From: Pseudomonas citronellolis
GTDB lineage: Bacteria > Pseudomonadota > Gammaproteobacteria > Pseudomonadales > Pseudomonadaceae
Direction of reading: 5' to 3'
NCBI RefSeq assembly: GCF_029335315.1
Contig: NZ_JARJLT010000172.1
Span: 1 to 64,000, forward strand
Length of the DNA stretch: 64,000 nt
Part shown: positions 1-8,679 of the stretch, piece after piece
Position numbering within the stretch: the first letter of the stretch is position 1
Layout of the letters: each line of letters begins with the position of its first letter
The notes under the pieces: generated by a model
The model's database searches: none
What the model saw: the letters and a program-made list of their open reading frames with translations, nothing else
Told to the model about the DNA's origin: nothing
Position numbers and translations under genes: made by a program

Positions 1-7
1 CGGCAAA

Positions 8-38
8 CAAAAAGGCCGGCGATCGCTCGCCGGCCTTT
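8..38 (-). terminator. Rho-independent terminator of the gmaS-mgsABC operon
   Basis: A perfect 12-bp stem (11-22 with 27-38) closes a TCGC loop. On the minus strand it is followed by a run of five T (complement of 9-13). It lies 20 bases past the mgsC stop codon, so it fits the end of the minus-strand operon. Confidence 0.85.
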
Positions 39-57
39 GCCTGTCACCCGTTGTCGG

Positions 58-1383
58 TCAGTACTGCAGCTGCCCCGGCACCCAGTTGGTGCCGGCCAGC
101 GGCACGCGGGCCATGGCGGCGGCTTCCACGGTCAGCGCCACCAGGTCCTCGGGGTCGAGGTTGTGCAGGTGCGACTTGCCGCAGGCGCGGGCCATGGTCT
201 GGGCTTCCAGCACCAGCACGCGCAGGTAGTTGGCCAGGCGGCGGCCGGCTTCCACCGGGTCCAGGCGCTTGGACAGCTCCGGGTCCTGGGTGGTGATGCC
301 GGCCGGGTCGCGGCCGTTCTGCCAGTCGTCGTAGAAGCCGGCGGCCGAGCCGATCTTCTTCAGTTCCTCGTCCAGGCGCGGGTGGTTGTCGCCGAGCGCC
401 ACCAGCGCGGCGGTGCCGATGGCCACCGCGTCGGCGCCCAGGGCCATGGCCTTGGCCACGTCGGCGCCGTTGCGGATGCCGCCGGAGACGATCAGCTGCA
501 CCTGGCGGTGCATGCCCATTTCCTGCAGCGCCTGCACCGCCTGCGGGATGGCCGGCAGGATGGGGATGCCGACGTGCTCGATGAACACTTCCTGGGTCGC
601 CGCGGTGCCGCCCTGCATGCCGTCGAGGACGATCACGTCGGCGCCGGCCTTCACCGCCAGCTTGACGTCGTAGTACGGCCGGCTGGCGCCGATCTTCACG
701 TAGATGGGTTTTTCCCAGTCGGTGATCTCGCGCAGCTCGGCGATCTTGATCGCCAGGTCGTCCGGGCCGGTCCAGTCCGGGTGGCGGCAGGCGCTGCGCT
801 GGTCGACGCCGATCGGCAGGGTGCGCATGCCGGCCACCCGCTCGGTGACCTTCATGCCCAGCAGCATGCCGCCGCCGCCGGGCTTGGCGCCCTGGCCGAG
901 GACGATCTCGATGGCGTCGGCCTTGCGCAGGTCGTCCGGGTTCATGCCGTAGCGCGACGGCAGGTACTGGTACACCAGGTGCTGCGACTGGCCGCGTTCC
1001 TCCGGGGTCATGCCGCCGTCGCCGGTGGTGGTGCTGGTGCCGGCGATGGTCGCGCCACGGCCCAGGGCTTCCTTGGCGTTGGCCGAGAGCGCGCCGAAGC
1101 TCATGCCGGCGATGGTCACCGGAATCTTCAGGTGGATCGGTTTCTTGGCGAAGCGCGTGCCCAGCACCACGTCGGTGCCGCACTTCTCGCGGTAGCCCTC
1201 CAGCGGGTAGCGCGAGACGCTGGCGCCGAGCAGCAGCAGGTCGTCGAAGTGCGGCAGCTTGCGCTTGGTGCCGCCGCCACGGATGTCGTAGATGCCGGTC
1301 TCGGCGGCGCGCTGGATTTCCTGGATGGTCAGGCGGTCGAAGGTGGCGGATTCGCGCAGCACCGGGGTGTGTTTCTCGCTCAT
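58..1383 (-). CDS. mgsC: N-methylglutamate synthase subunit C (FMN-binding glutamate synthase-like)
   Basis: 441 aa, equivalent to the FMN/synthase domain of GltB and often annotated as FMN-binding glutamate synthase family or GlxD. Glycine-rich phosphate-binding segments of the (beta/alpha)8 barrel are visible: GGGGMLLGMKV in the first half and GGIRNGADVAKAMALGADA in the second. A single Cys remains in the C-terminal ACGKSHLHNL segment, where GltB carries its iron-sulfur cluster. With MgsA and MgsB it would exchange methylamine from gamma-glutamylmethylamide for the amide and yield N-methylglutamate. It is the last gene of gmaS-mgsA-mgsB-mgsC, 21 bases after mgsB. The function rests on family and context; a role in ordinary glutamate synthesis is less likely because no GltD-type subunit is present. 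Confidence 0.85.
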   Translation of the reverse strand: MSEKHTPVLRESATFDRLTIQEIQRAAETGIYDIRGGGTKRKLPHFDDLLLLGASVSRYPLEGYREKCGTDVVLGTRFAKKPIHLKIPVTIAGMSFGALSANAKEALGRGATIAGTSTTTGDGGMTPEERGQSQHLVYQYLPSRYGMNPDDLRKADAIEIVLGQGAKPGGGGMLLGMKVTERVAGMRTLPIGVDQRSACRHPDWTGPDDLAIKIAELREITDWEKPIYVKIGASRPYYDVKLAVKAGADVIVLDGMQGGTAATQEVFIEHVGIPILPAIPQAVQALQEMGMHRQVQLIVSGGIRNGADVAKAMALGADAVAIGTAALVALGDNHPRLDEELKKIGSAAGFYDDWQNGRDPAGITTQDPELSKRLDPVEAGRRLANYLRVLVLEAQTMARACGKSHLHNLDPEDLVALTVEAAAMARVPLAGTNWVPGQLQY

Positions 1384-1404
1384 GGGGGTCTCCTCGCGGC
1401 GCGA

Positions 1405-2079
1405 TCAGTAGGCCGAAGCGTTGTCGACTTTGAAGTTGTACAGCTGGCGAGCCGAGCCGTAGCGCTTGAAGCTGGCCGGGTCCTCGTCGAAGCCGGCGCG
1501 GTTGAGCAGCTCCTTGAGCTCTTCCAGGTGCTCGGCGCGCATCTCCTTCTCGATGCAGTCCGAACCCAGCGAGGCGACCGTGCCCTTGACGTAGATGCGC
1601 GTCTCGTAGAGCGAATCGCCGAGCGCGTCGCCGGCGTCGCCGCAGACCACCAGGCGCCCGGCCTGGGCCATGAAGCAGCTCATGTGGCCGATGCTGCCGC
1701 CGACCACGATGTCCACGCCCTTCATCGAGATGCCGCAACGCGCGCCGGCGTCGCCCTCGATCACCAGCAGCCCGCCATGGGCGGTGGCGCCGGCGGCCTG
1801 GGAGGCGCTGCCCTTCACCCGCACGCTGCCGGACATCATGTTTTCCGCCACGCCCACGCCGACGTTGCCGTGCACGGTGACGCTGGCCTTCTGGTTCATG
1901 CCCGCGCAGTAGTAGCCGGCGTGGCCCTGGATATCGATGCTCACGGCCTGGTTCACGCCCACCGCGAGGTTGTGCTTGCCGCCGGGCTGGGTCACCAGCC
2001 ATTCGCGGTCCTGTACGTCGCCGTGCAGGGCCTGGTTCAGTTCACGCACCGAGGCGCTGGAAAGGTCGATGGTTTTCAT
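1405..2079 (-). CDS. mgsB: N-methylglutamate synthase subunit B (GlxC, GXGXG-domain protein)
   Basis: 224 aa when started at the ATG at 2079 (MKTIDLSSASVREL). The frame stays open further upstream inside mgsA, but that part is GC-rich shadow coding. The protein is a stand-alone copy of the C-terminal GXGXG beta-helix domain of glutamate synthase, seen as repeated glycine turns (GYYCAGMNQ, GNVGVGVAENMMSG, GGLLVIEGDAG). In GltB this domain is structural and packs between the amidotransferase and FMN domains; the separate subunit should bridge MgsA and MgsC. It lies 11 bases after mgsA and 21 bases before mgsC, so the three are almost certainly co-translated. Confidence 0.85.
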   Translation of the reverse strand: MKTIDLSSASVRELNQALHGDVQDREWLVTQPGGKHNLAVGVNQAVSIDIQGHAGYYCAGMNQKASVTVHGNVGVGVAENMMSGSVRVKGSASQAAGATAHGGLLVIEGDAGARCGISMKGVDIVVGGSIGHMSCFMAQAGRLVVCGDAGDALGDSLYETRIYVKGTVASLGSDCIEKEMRAEHLEELKELLNRAGFDEDPASFKRYGSARQLYNFKVDNASAY

Positions 2080-2090
2080 GCAAATGCTCC

Positions 2091-2996
2091 TCAGGCGCTC
2101 TCGCGTTCCCAGATGTACATGGTGGCCGGGGCCGGCTCCCAGACTTTGGCCTTGTCGATGCCCGGCAGGCTGGCCAGGGCCTGGTACTCCGAGGCCATGG
2201 CCACGTAATCGTCGGTCTCGGCGAGGATCGCCGGCTTGCAGGCGATCGGGTCGCGGATCACGGCGAAGCCGTTGCGGGTGCCGATGGCGAAGGTGAAGAA
2301 GCCGTCGAGGTCCTCCAGGGACTTGTCCAGGGCCTGCTTCAGGCTGTCGCCCTGCTGCAGGCGCCAGGTCAGGTAGCCGGCGGCCACTTCGGTGTCGTTG
2401 TCGGTCTCGAAGGCGATGCCCTGGCGCTTGAGTTCCTGGCGCAGGCGGAAGTGGTTGGACAGCGAGCCGTTGTGCACCAGGCACAGGTCGGCGCCGGTGG
2501 AGAACGGGTGGCTGCCCTCCATGGTCACCGCGCTTTCGGTGGCCATGCGGGTGTGGCCGATGATGTGGCTGCCCTTCATCCCGGCCAGGCCGAAGCGCTG
2601 CGAGATGTCCACCGGCAGGCCCATGCCCTTGAGGATTTCGATGCTCTGCCCGGCGCTCATGATGCGCACCGCCGGCGCCAGCTCGGCCAGGACGGCGCGC
2701 ACCGCGGCTTCCTCGGCGTGGATCTTCAGCACCGCGGCGCTGGCGTTCTGGAACCAGTCCAGCGAGCAGCCCAGGCGCGCTTCCAGGGCGCCCATCAGCT
2801 CGGCCCAGGGGTAGCTGGCGTCGGCCGCCTGGAGGGTCAGCTTGACCCAGCCGTCGGCCACTTCGTCACCGTAGATGGCGAAGCCGGCGCTGTCCGGGCC
2901 GCGATCGGTCATGGCCAGCAGCATGGGTTCGAAGAGCTTGCCCAGCTGGGCTTCGAGCTCCGGTTTCTTCAGGTAGAGGCCTACGATTCCGCACAT
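2091..2996 (-). CDS. mgsA: N-methylglutamate synthase subunit A (class II glutamine amidotransferase, GlxB)
   Basis: 301 aa class II (Ntn) amidotransferase. The start MCGIVGLYL places the catalytic Cys at residue 2, exposed after Met removal. Conserved substrate-pocket elements are present: GHTRMATES, HNGSLSN and NDTEVAAGYL. In the N-methylglutamate pathway this subunit hydrolyses gamma-glutamylmethylamide and channels the methylamine to the FMN subunit. It follows gmaS after an 88-base gap and precedes mgsB by 11 bases. Database names would be GlxB or glutamine amidotransferase family; the specific N-methylglutamate role is inferred from the complete neighbouring pathway. Confidence 0.85.
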   Translation of the reverse strand: MCGIVGLYLKKPELEAQLGKLFEPMLLAMTDRGPDSAGFAIYGDEVADGWVKLTLQAADASYPWAELMGALEARLGCSLDWFQNASAAVLKIHAEEAAVRAVLAELAPAVRIMSAGQSIEILKGMGLPVDISQRFGLAGMKGSHIIGHTRMATESAVTMEGSHPFSTGADLCLVHNGSLSNHFRLRQELKRQGIAFETDNDTEVAAGYLTWRLQQGDSLKQALDKSLEDLDGFFTFAIGTRNGFAVIRDPIACKPAILAETDDYVAMASEYQALASLPGIDKAKVWEPAPATMYIWERESA

Positions 2997-3084
2997 GTTT
3001 CGTCTCCTTCGAGGCAGCAGGCGACCGCCGCTTGGTTGTCACGGTCGCCCAGAGGGTTGGTCGCGCGCCCGGCGGGCGCGGCGG

Positions 3085-4419
3085 TCAGAAGAATTCGGTG
3101 TAGCGCTGGATCTCCCAGTCGGAGACGTGGCGGCTGTACTCCACCCACTCCATGCGCTTGAGCTTGATGAACTCGTCGACGATCTCGGCGCCGAGCACCT
3201 CGCGGAACAGCGGGTCGGCCTCCAGCGCGTCGGCGGCTTCCTTCAGCGACTGCGGCAGGGTCTTGATGCCGCGCGCGGCGATCTCCTCCAGGCTCAGGTT
3301 GTAGAGGTTCTCGTTGCACATCTCGCCCGGCTCCAGCTGGCGGTCGATGCCGTCGAGGCCGGCGGCGATGATCGCGGCGCTCACCAGATAGGGGTTGCAG
3401 CCGGCGTCGGGCAGGCGGAACTCCAGGCGGCCGTAGGGGATGCGCACCATCGCCGAGCGGTTGTTGGCGCCGTAGGCGATGAACGCCGGGGCCCAGGTGG
3501 CGCCGGACAGCGAGCGGCCGACCACCAGGCGCTTGTAGGAGTTCACCGTCGGCGCGGCGAAGGCGCACAGCGCAGGTCCGTGGGCCAGCAGGCCGGCGGC
3601 GAAGTGGTAGGCCAGCTTGGACAGGCCCATGCCGCTGGGGTCGGACGGGTCGTGGAAGAGGTTCTTGTTGGTCGCGCTGGCGATCGACAGGTGGAAGTGC
3701 ATGCCGTTGCCGGCGCGCTTGGGATCGGGCTTGGGCATGAACGAGCAGATCATGCCCAGGTCGTTGGCGATCTCGCCGGCGGCCATGCGGAAGAAGGTGA
3801 AGCGGTCCGCCGACTCCATGGCGTCGCTGTAGGTGTAGTTGATCTCGAACTGGCCGTTGGCGTCCTCGTGGTCGATCTGGTAGATGTCGAAGCCCACCGG
3901 CTGCAGGGCCTCGGTGAGGCGTTCGAGGAACTCGCGGGAGCGCGACAGGCCCTTGTAGTCGTAGCAGGGCTTGTCGAGGTTGTCCGAGGCGTCCACCAGT
4001 TGCAGCTTGCCCTGGGCGTCGCGGCGGAACAGGCTGAATTCCGGTTCCAGGCCGGTGTTCAGCACCCAGCCCTTGTCGGCCAGGCGCTGCACCTGCTGCT
4101 GCAGCACGTAGCGGCTGTCGTAGGGGTGCGGCTTGCCGTCGACGTGGCCGATGCACACCACCCGCCCGTAGCCCGGCTGCCAGGGCACCGGGATCAGCGT
4201 GGAGAGGTCGCCGCGCGCCATGAAGTCCGGCCCGTGGGGCTCCATGCCCATGCCGCTGATGGCGAACCCGGCGAACCCGGCGCCCTCCTCGGCCACGGCC
4301 TTGAGGCCGGACACCGGCACCGACTTGGTCTTCGCCGAGCCATGGATATCGACGAACTGCGCCAGCACGTACTTGATGCCGTGCTGGTCGATGGTGCGCT
4401 GGGTTTCGCTTGGCAACAT
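3085..4419 (-). CDS. gmaS: Gamma-glutamylmethylamide synthetase (glutamine synthetase type III/GlnT-like)
   Basis: 444 aa with ATG at 4419 (MLPSETQRT). A GTG nine bases upstream at 4428 is rejected because a GGAG Shine-Dalgarno abuts it directly, while the ATG is spaced about 7-8 bases from it. Glutamine synthetase hallmarks are present: N-terminal beta-grasp ([11 protein letters not shown]), the GNGMHFHLS metal/glutamate site, and [21 protein letters not shown] with the ATP and glutamate arginines. In this context it ligates methylamine to glutamate using ATP, the first step of the N-methylglutamate pathway; a bare GlnT annotation would miss that. It is the first gene of its operon, behind a sigma-54-like promoter and a 15-bp palindrome. 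Confidence 0.85.
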   Translation of the reverse strand: MLPSETQRTIDQHGIKYVLAQFVDIHGSAKTKSVPVSGLKAVAEEGAGFAGFAISGMGMEPHGPDFMARGDLSTLIPVPWQPGYGRVVCIGHVDGKPHPYDSRYVLQQQVQRLADKGWVLNTGLEPEFSLFRRDAQGKLQLVDASDNLDKPCYDYKGLSRSREFLERLTEALQPVGFDIYQIDHEDANGQFEINYTYSDAMESADRFTFFRMAAGEIANDLGMICSFMPKPDPKRAGNGMHFHLSIASATNKNLFHDPSDPSGMGLSKLAYHFAAGLLAHGPALCAFAAPTVNSYKRLVVGRSLSGATWAPAFIAYGANNRSAMVRIPYGRLEFRLPDAGCNPYLVSAAIIAAGLDGIDRQLEPGEMCNENLYNLSLEEIAARGIKTLPQSLKEAADALEADPLFREVLGAEIVDEFIKLKRMEWVEYSRHVSDWEIQRYTEFF

Positions 4420-4479
4420 GGGGAACACTCCGTAAGGGCAAGGCGTTTTCGGTGCCCTGGGCGGCTCTGATTCCGCTCA

Positions 4480-4494
4480 GGAAAGTTACTTTCC
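4480..4494. promoter_or_regulatory. Perfect 15-bp palindrome, candidate operator upstream of gmaS
   Basis: GGAAAGT-T-ACTTTCC is a perfect 7-1-7 inverted repeat. It lies just downstream of the predicted sigma-54 -12 element, about where transcription of gmaS would start. Weaker copies of GGAAA-N5-TTTCC lie at 4575-4589 (before the regulator gene) and at 5498-5512 and 5559-5573 (before purU). The divergent Xre-cupin protein is the obvious candidate to bind it; that is inference. Confidence 0.6.
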
Positions 4495-4503
4495 CAATAG
4501 GAA

Positions 4504-4519
4504 TGCAATGCCCTTGCCA
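4504..4519 (-). promoter_or_regulatory. Sigma-54 (-24/-12) type promoter for gmaS
   Basis: Read on the minus strand the site is TGGCAAGGGCATTGCA. It matches TGGCAC-N5-TTGCA at all but one position and has exactly 10 bases between the GG and GC pairs. It points toward gmaS and implies a leader of about 70 bases. RpoN dependence would suit a nitrogen-source pathway. I did not identify an NtrC-type enhancer. Confidence 0.6.
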
Positions 4520-4574
4520 AGTCGAACGCGCGGGGAGCGCTGGCGCCGAGCGGCGCATTTGTGCTGTATATATG

Positions 4575-4589
4575 GGAAACTAGCTTTCA
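4575..4589. promoter_or_regulatory. Second, degenerate GGAAA-N5-TTTC operator-like site
   Basis: GGAAACT-A-GCTTTCA keeps the GGAAA and TTTC arms of the palindrome at 4480-4494 and lies about 95 bases from its upstream member. It sits before the plus-strand regulator gene. A further very weak match (GAAAC..ATATTC) begins at 4641. Autoregulation is a reasonable but unproven reading. Confidence 0.4.
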
Positions 4590-4684
4590 CTGTGGGAAAC
4601 CGGCGGGACAGCCGCGGCCCCTCATGCACTTTCCAGGTGCGAAACTAATATTCTTGAACTGAAACCGTGCAGGAACCTCCGACC

Positions 4685-5278
4685 ATGTCGACCGAGACCC
4701 AACCGCGCCTTCGCCTGGAGCAGTACCTGGGCATGCAGATCAAGCGCCAGCGCCAGGCGCAGGAGCTCAAGCTGGCCGACGTGGCGCGCATCGCCGGGAT
4801 CAGCCAGGGCATGCTGAGCAAGATCGAGAACGCCCAGGTCTCCACCAGCCTCGACACCCTGAGCCGCCTGTGCGACGTGCTGGGCATGCCGATGTCGAAA
4901 CTCTTCAGCCAGTACGACCAGCCGGACGGCAACGCGCTGCTGGTGAAGGCCGGCGACGGCCTGGAAGTGGTGCGTCGCGGCACCGAGAAGGGTCACACCT
5001 ACCAGTTGCTCAACCACACCCGTGGGCCGAAGAAGAACTTCGAGGCCTACATGGTGAGCATGGACGACGCCAGCGAGGAGTTCCCGACCTTCTCCCACCC
5101 GGGCACCGAGTTCCTCCACCTGCTCGAAGGCGAGTTGGTCTACCGCCACGGCAACCAGCTCTACCACATGCAGGCCGGCGACAGCCTGACCTTCGACGGC
5201 GACACCCCGCACGGGCCGGAGAAGCTGGTGCAGGTGCCGATCCGCTTGCTGTCGATCATGAACTACGGCAACGACTGA
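4685..5278 (+). CDS. Xre-family regulator with C-terminal cupin domain
   Basis: 197 aa. ATG at 4685 is chosen over the in-frame GTG at 4667 because an AGGA ribosome site precedes it by about 10 bases. Residues ~10-65 form an HTH_3 domain (LGMQIKRQRQAQELKLADVARIAGISQGMLSKIEN), and residues ~115-185 a cupin_2 barrel (HPGTEFLHLLEGELVYRHGNQLYHMQAGDSLTFDGDTPHGPE) that probably senses a small ligand. It lies between the divergent gmaS-mgsABC and the purU-folD-mgdABCD operons. Matching palindromes lie before both, so it is the likely pathway regulator. The ligand is unknown; a gamma-glutamyl or methylated amine compound would be logical. Confidence 0.8.
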   Translation: MSTETQPRLRLEQYLGMQIKRQRQAQELKLADVARIAGISQGMLSKIENAQVSTSLDTLSRLCDVLGMPMSKLFSQYDQPDGNALLVKAGDGLEVVRRGTEKGHTYQLLNHTRGPKKNFEAYMVSMDDASEEFPTFSHPGTEFLHLLEGELVYRHGNQLYHMQAGDSLTFDGDTPHGPEKLVQVPIRLLSIMNYGND

Positions 5279-5355
5279 GCCTGCGCCGCCCAGCAGGAGC
5301 GCGCCACGATCCCCCACCCTGCGCACCACACACCTGCCCGGCCAGGCGTGATTCG

Positions 5356-5450
5356 TACGTAGGGCGCATAACCGTTCGCGGTTATCCGCCGATGGCCCCG
5401 GCGCCCACGGCCAATGGCGGATAACGCTGGGGCGTTATTCGCCCTACGGG
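5356..5450. repeat. REP-like paired-hairpin intergenic element
   Basis: Outer arms CGTAGGGCG (5358-5366) and CGCCCTACG (5440-5448) enclose two smaller hairpins, ATAACCG-TTCG-CGGTTAT and ATAACGC-TGGG-GCGTTAT. Elements built like this, two head-to-head ATAAC hairpins between TAGGGCG arms, are dispersed intergenic repeats in P. aeruginosa-like genomes. Here it separates the regulator gene from the purU promoter. Confidence 0.7.
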
Positions 5451-5497
5451 AAGCGCCTGCGCTATCCCCCACCGTTCAGCCGAAAACTTTCCTGACA

Positions 5498-5573
5498 GGA
5501 TAAAAATTTTCCCCAGGGTATGGACCCAGGGATTCGCTTCGCCTATAAAAGCGCAAAAGGAAATTTATATTCC
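5498..5573 (+). promoter_or_regulatory. purU-operon promoter region with two GGAAA-N5-TTTCC-like palindromes
   Basis: Two 15-bp imperfect palindromes, GGATAAA-A-ATTTTCC (5498-5512) and GGAAATT-T-ATATTCC (5559-5573), flank a TATAAA that could be a -10 box (5544-5549). Each resembles the perfect palindrome at 4480-4494 before gmaS (5 of 7 arm pairs complementary). This suggests the two operons share one regulator. Confidence 0.45.
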
Positions 5574-5670
5574 CAGCAGTAAATAGTTCTCCACCGGTGA
5601 AATCCACCTTCACCCCCGAACTTTCGCCCTTGCGCGCCGAGCTGCCTCTCACTCACCCCGAGGACCCGAC

Positions 5671-6537
5671 ATGCACCACGCCCCCAGCCATTTCATCATC
5701 CGCATCAGTTGCCCGGCGGTATCCGGCATCGTCGCGGCGGTGACCACCTTCCTGGCCGAGCAGGGTTGCTACATCAGCGAGATGGCGCAGTTCGACGACG
5801 AAGGCAGCGGCCGCTTCTTCATGCGCGCCGTGTTCCGCTTCAACGAAGGCCTGGCGGGCGACATCGGCAACCTGGAAGCCGGTTTCGTCGATGTGGCCGC
5901 GCGCTTCGACATGGACTGGAGCCTGCACAGCAGCGCCAAGCCGATGCGCGTGCTGCTGATGGTCAGCAAGTTCGACCACTGCCTGTCCGACCTGCTCTAT
6001 CGCCACGCCAAGGGCGAGCTGGACATGCAGATCACCGCCATCGTTTCCAACCACCTCGACCTGCGCCCCATGGCCGAGCGCGAGGGCATCCGCTTCGTCT
6101 ACCTGCCGGTGACCAAGGACACCAAGGCCCAGCAGGAAGCCGAGCTGCTGAAGATCGTCGCCGAGACCGGCACCGAACTGGTGGTGCTCGCCCGCTACAT
6201 GCAGATCCTCTCGGACGACCTGTGCAAACAGCTCTCCGGCAAGGCCATCAACATCCACCACTCGTTCCTGCCCGGCTTCAAGGGCGCCAAGCCCTACCAC
6301 CAGGCCTACGAGCGCGGCGTGAAGCTGATCGGCGCCACCGCGCACTACGTCACCAGCGACCTCGACGAGGGCCCGATCATCGAGCAGGAAGTGCAGCGCG
6401 TGGACCACGCCTACGCCCCCGACGACCTGGTGGCCATCGGCCGCGACACCGAGACCATCGCGCTGTCCCGCGCGGTGAAGTACCACCTCGAACACCGCGT
6501 CTTCCTCAACCACGACCGCACGGTGATCTTCAAATGA
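5671..6537 (+). CDS. purU: Formyltetrahydrofolate deformylase
   Basis: 288 aa, normal length for PurU. An N-terminal ACT domain (residues ~8-80) is followed by a formyl-transferase domain with the catalytic Asn-His-Asp set in INIHHSFLP and DEGPII. It hydrolyses 10-formyl-THF to THF and formate in the cytosol. As the first gene of purU-folD-mgdABCD it provides the exit for C1 units released from N-methylglutamate and regenerates THF. Its stop codon overlaps the folD start (ATGA). Confidence 0.92.
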   Translation: MHHAPSHFIIRISCPAVSGIVAAVTTFLAEQGCYISEMAQFDDEGSGRFFMRAVFRFNEGLAGDIGNLEAGFVDVAARFDMDWSLHSSAKPMRVLLMVSKFDHCLSDLLYRHAKGELDMQITAIVSNHLDLRPMAEREGIRFVYLPVTKDTKAQQEAELLKIVAETGTELVVLARYMQILSDDLCKQLSGKAINIHHSFLPGFKGAKPYHQAYERGVKLIGATAHYVTSDLDEGPIIEQEVQRVDHAYAPDDLVAIGRDTETIALSRAVKYHLEHRVFLNHDRTVIFK

Positions 6538-7421
6538 ACGCCATTCCCAGCGTCAAACTCATCGACGGCAAGGCCACCTCGGCGCGCGTGCTCGCCGAGG
6601 TCCGCGAGGAAGTCCTGGCCCTGCGCGAGGACGGCATCCAGCCGGGCCTGGCCGTGGTGCTGGTGGGCAGCGACCCGGCCAGCCAGGTCTACGTGCGCAA
6701 CAAGGTGCTGCGCGCCGAGGAAGTCGGCATCCGCTCGCTGGAACACAAGCTGGCGGCCGACACCGGCGAAGGCGTCCTGCTCCAGCTGATCGCCGAGCTG
6801 AACGCCGACCCGACGGTCAACGGCATCCTCGTGCAACTGCCGCTGCCCGGGCATATCGACGAGAACCGCGTGCTCCAGGCCATCGACCCGCTGAAGGACG
6901 TCGACGGCTTCCACAGCGAGAACGTCGGCGGCCTCAGCCAGGGCCGCGACGTGCTCACGCCGTGCACCCCGGCCGGCTGCATGCGCCTGCTGCACGACAC
7001 CTGCGGCGACCTCTCCGGCAAGCACGCGGTGGTGATCGGCCGCTCCAACATCGTCGGCAAGCCGATGGCCGCGCTGCTGCTCAAGGCGCACTGCACGGTG
7101 ACCGTGGTGCACTCGCGCAGCGCCAACCTGCGCGAGCTGTGCCGCCAGGCCGACATCGTGGTCGCCGCCGTGGGCAAGCCGCGCCTGGTCGACGCCAGCT
7201 GGCTGAAGCCCGGCGCGGTGGTGATAGACGTGGGCATCAACCGCATCGACGAGGACGGCCGCAGCAAGCTGGTCGGCGACGTCGACTTCGACAGCGCCCT
7301 CGCCCAGGCCGCGGCCATCACCCCGGTGCCCGGCGGCGTCGGGCCGATGACCATCGCCTACCTGATGAAGAACACCCTGGTCGCCGCGCGCCTGCAACGC
7401 GCCAGCGCCGTCGCGGAGTAA
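6534..7421 (+). CDS. folD: Bifunctional methylene-THF dehydrogenase/methenyl-THF cyclohydrolase
   Basis: 295 aa from ATG at 6534, overlapping the purU stop by four bases. The longer open frame upstream lies inside purU. Catalytic YVRNK segment, nucleotide-binding GRSNIVGKP and the C-terminal [14 protein letters not shown] signature are all present. It converts 5,10-methylene-THF to 10-formyl-THF with NADP reduction, feeding PurU. Its place before mgdA suggests a dedicated second copy for C1 oxidation rather than the housekeeping gene; that is inference. Confidence 0.92.
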   Translation: MNAIPSVKLIDGKATSARVLAEVREEVLALREDGIQPGLAVVLVGSDPASQVYVRNKVLRAEEVGIRSLEHKLAADTGEGVLLQLIAELNADPTVNGILVQLPLPGHIDENRVLQAIDPLKDVDGFHSENVGGLSQGRDVLTPCTPAGCMRLLHDTCGDLSGKHAVVIGRSNIVGKPMAALLLKAHCTVTVVHSRSANLRELCRQADIVVAAVGKPRLVDASWLKPGAVVIDVGINRIDEDGRSKLVGDVDFDSALAQAAAITPVPGGVGPMTIAYLMKNTLVAARLQRASAVAE

Positions 7422-7427
7422 AGCAGC

Positions 7428-8669
7428 ATGCCTTTCGCCCTTCTGAAATACGGCCTGAGCGCCGACTACCCGGTGGAAGTCGACCTGCCGCCGCCGCGCG
7501 AGCTGAAGCCGCGCTACGACGTGGTGATCATCGGCGGCGGCGGCCACGGCCTGGCCACCGCCTACTACCTGGCCACGTACCACGGCGTGACCAACGTCGC
7601 GGTGCTGGAGAAAGCCTACCTGGGCGGCGGCAACACCGCGCGCAACACCGCGGTGATCCGCTCCAACTACCTCACCAGCGAAGGCGTGAAGTTCTACGCC
7701 GAATCGGTGCGGATGTTCCAGGGGCTGTCCAACGAGTTCGACTTCAACATCATGTACTCCGAGCGCGGCCAGCTGACCCTGGCCCACACCGACGCCACGG
7801 TGCGCGCCTTCCGCCAGCGCGCCGAGGTGAACAAGCACTTCGGCGGGCGCACCGAGATGATCGACCGCCAGCAGATCCGCGAGCTGGTGCCCACGCTCAA
7901 CCTCGACCCCGGCCACCTGCCGGTGATCGCCGGGCTCTGGCACATCGACGGCGCCACCGCGCGCCACGACGCCGTGGCCTGGGGCTACGCCAAGCAGGCG
8001 GCCAAGCGCGGCGTGGAAATCCACCAGCTCACCGAAGTGCAGGACCTGGTGGTGCGCGACGGCCGCATCGAGGCGGTGAAGACCAACCGTGGCACCGTGC
8101 AGTGCGGTTGCGTGGTCCAGGCCATCGCCGGGGCCAGCTCGCTGCTGATGGCCAAGGCCGGCATCCGCGCCCCCATCCACACCTACCCGCTGCAGGCCAT
8201 GGTCACCCAGCCGTTCAAGCCGTTCCTCGACCCGCTGGTGAGCTCCTCGGCGCTGCACTGCTACGTGCAGCAGACCAGCCGTGGCGAGCTGGTGTTCGGC
8301 GGCGGTTCCGACCCCTACCCGCTGTACAACACGCGCTCGACCCTGGACCTGAAGGAAAGCCTGCTGGCCCACGCCATCGAGATGTTCCCGTTCATGGCCA
8401 ACGCCAAGCTGATGCGCCAGTGGGCCGGGATCACCGACATGACCCCCGACTACAGCCCGATCATGGGCCTGTCGCCGGTCGAGAACTATTACCTCGACGC
8501 CGGCTGGGGCACCTGGGGCTTCAAGGCCACGCCCATCTGCGGCAAGACCATGGCCGAACTGGTGGCCAGCGGCGGCAAGGTGCCGGAGCTGATCGCGCCC
8601 TTCGCCCTGGAGCGCTTCAGCCGCTTCCAGCAGGTCAACGAGATGGGCGCCACCGCGGCCAGCCATTGA
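7428..8669 (+). CDS. mgdA: N-methylglutamate dehydrogenase subunit A (sarcosine oxidase beta-like)
   Basis: 413 aa FAD-dependent oxidoreductase of the DAO/SoxB family. The N-terminal dinucleotide fold YDVVIIGGGGHGLATAYYLA lies at residues ~29-48, and YLDAGWGTWGFKATPICGKTMAEL is the C-terminal flavin-contact region. It is the catalytic subunit that oxidises the N-methyl group. General annotation would call it sarcosine oxidase subunit beta. The complete gmaS-mgsABC set nearby favours N-methylglutamate as substrate, though sarcosine cannot be excluded from sequence alone. It lies six bases after folD and 10 bases before mgdB. Confidence 0.82.
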   Translation: MPFALLKYGLSADYPVEVDLPPPRELKPRYDVVIIGGGGHGLATAYYLATYHGVTNVAVLEKAYLGGGNTARNTAVIRSNYLTSEGVKFYAESVRMFQGLSNEFDFNIMYSERGQLTLAHTDATVRAFRQRAEVNKHFGGRTEMIDRQQIRELVPTLNLDPGHLPVIAGLWHIDGATARHDAVAWGYAKQAAKRGVEIHQLTEVQDLVVRDGRIEAVKTNRGTVQCGCVVQAIAGASSLLMAKAGIRAPIHTYPLQAMVTQPFKPFLDPLVSSSALHCYVQQTSRGELVFGGGSDPYPLYNTRSTLDLKESLLAHAIEMFPFMANAKLMRQWAGITDMTPDYSPIMGLSPVENYYLDAGWGTWGFKATPICGKTMAELVASGGKVPELIAPFALERFSRFQQVNEMGATAASH

Positions 8670-8679
8670 GGAACGAGCG

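Noticed and set aside
5498-5560. Sigma-54 promoter before purU
   Set aside because: Several GG and GC pairs occur but none has the required 10-base spacing with flanking consensus bases.
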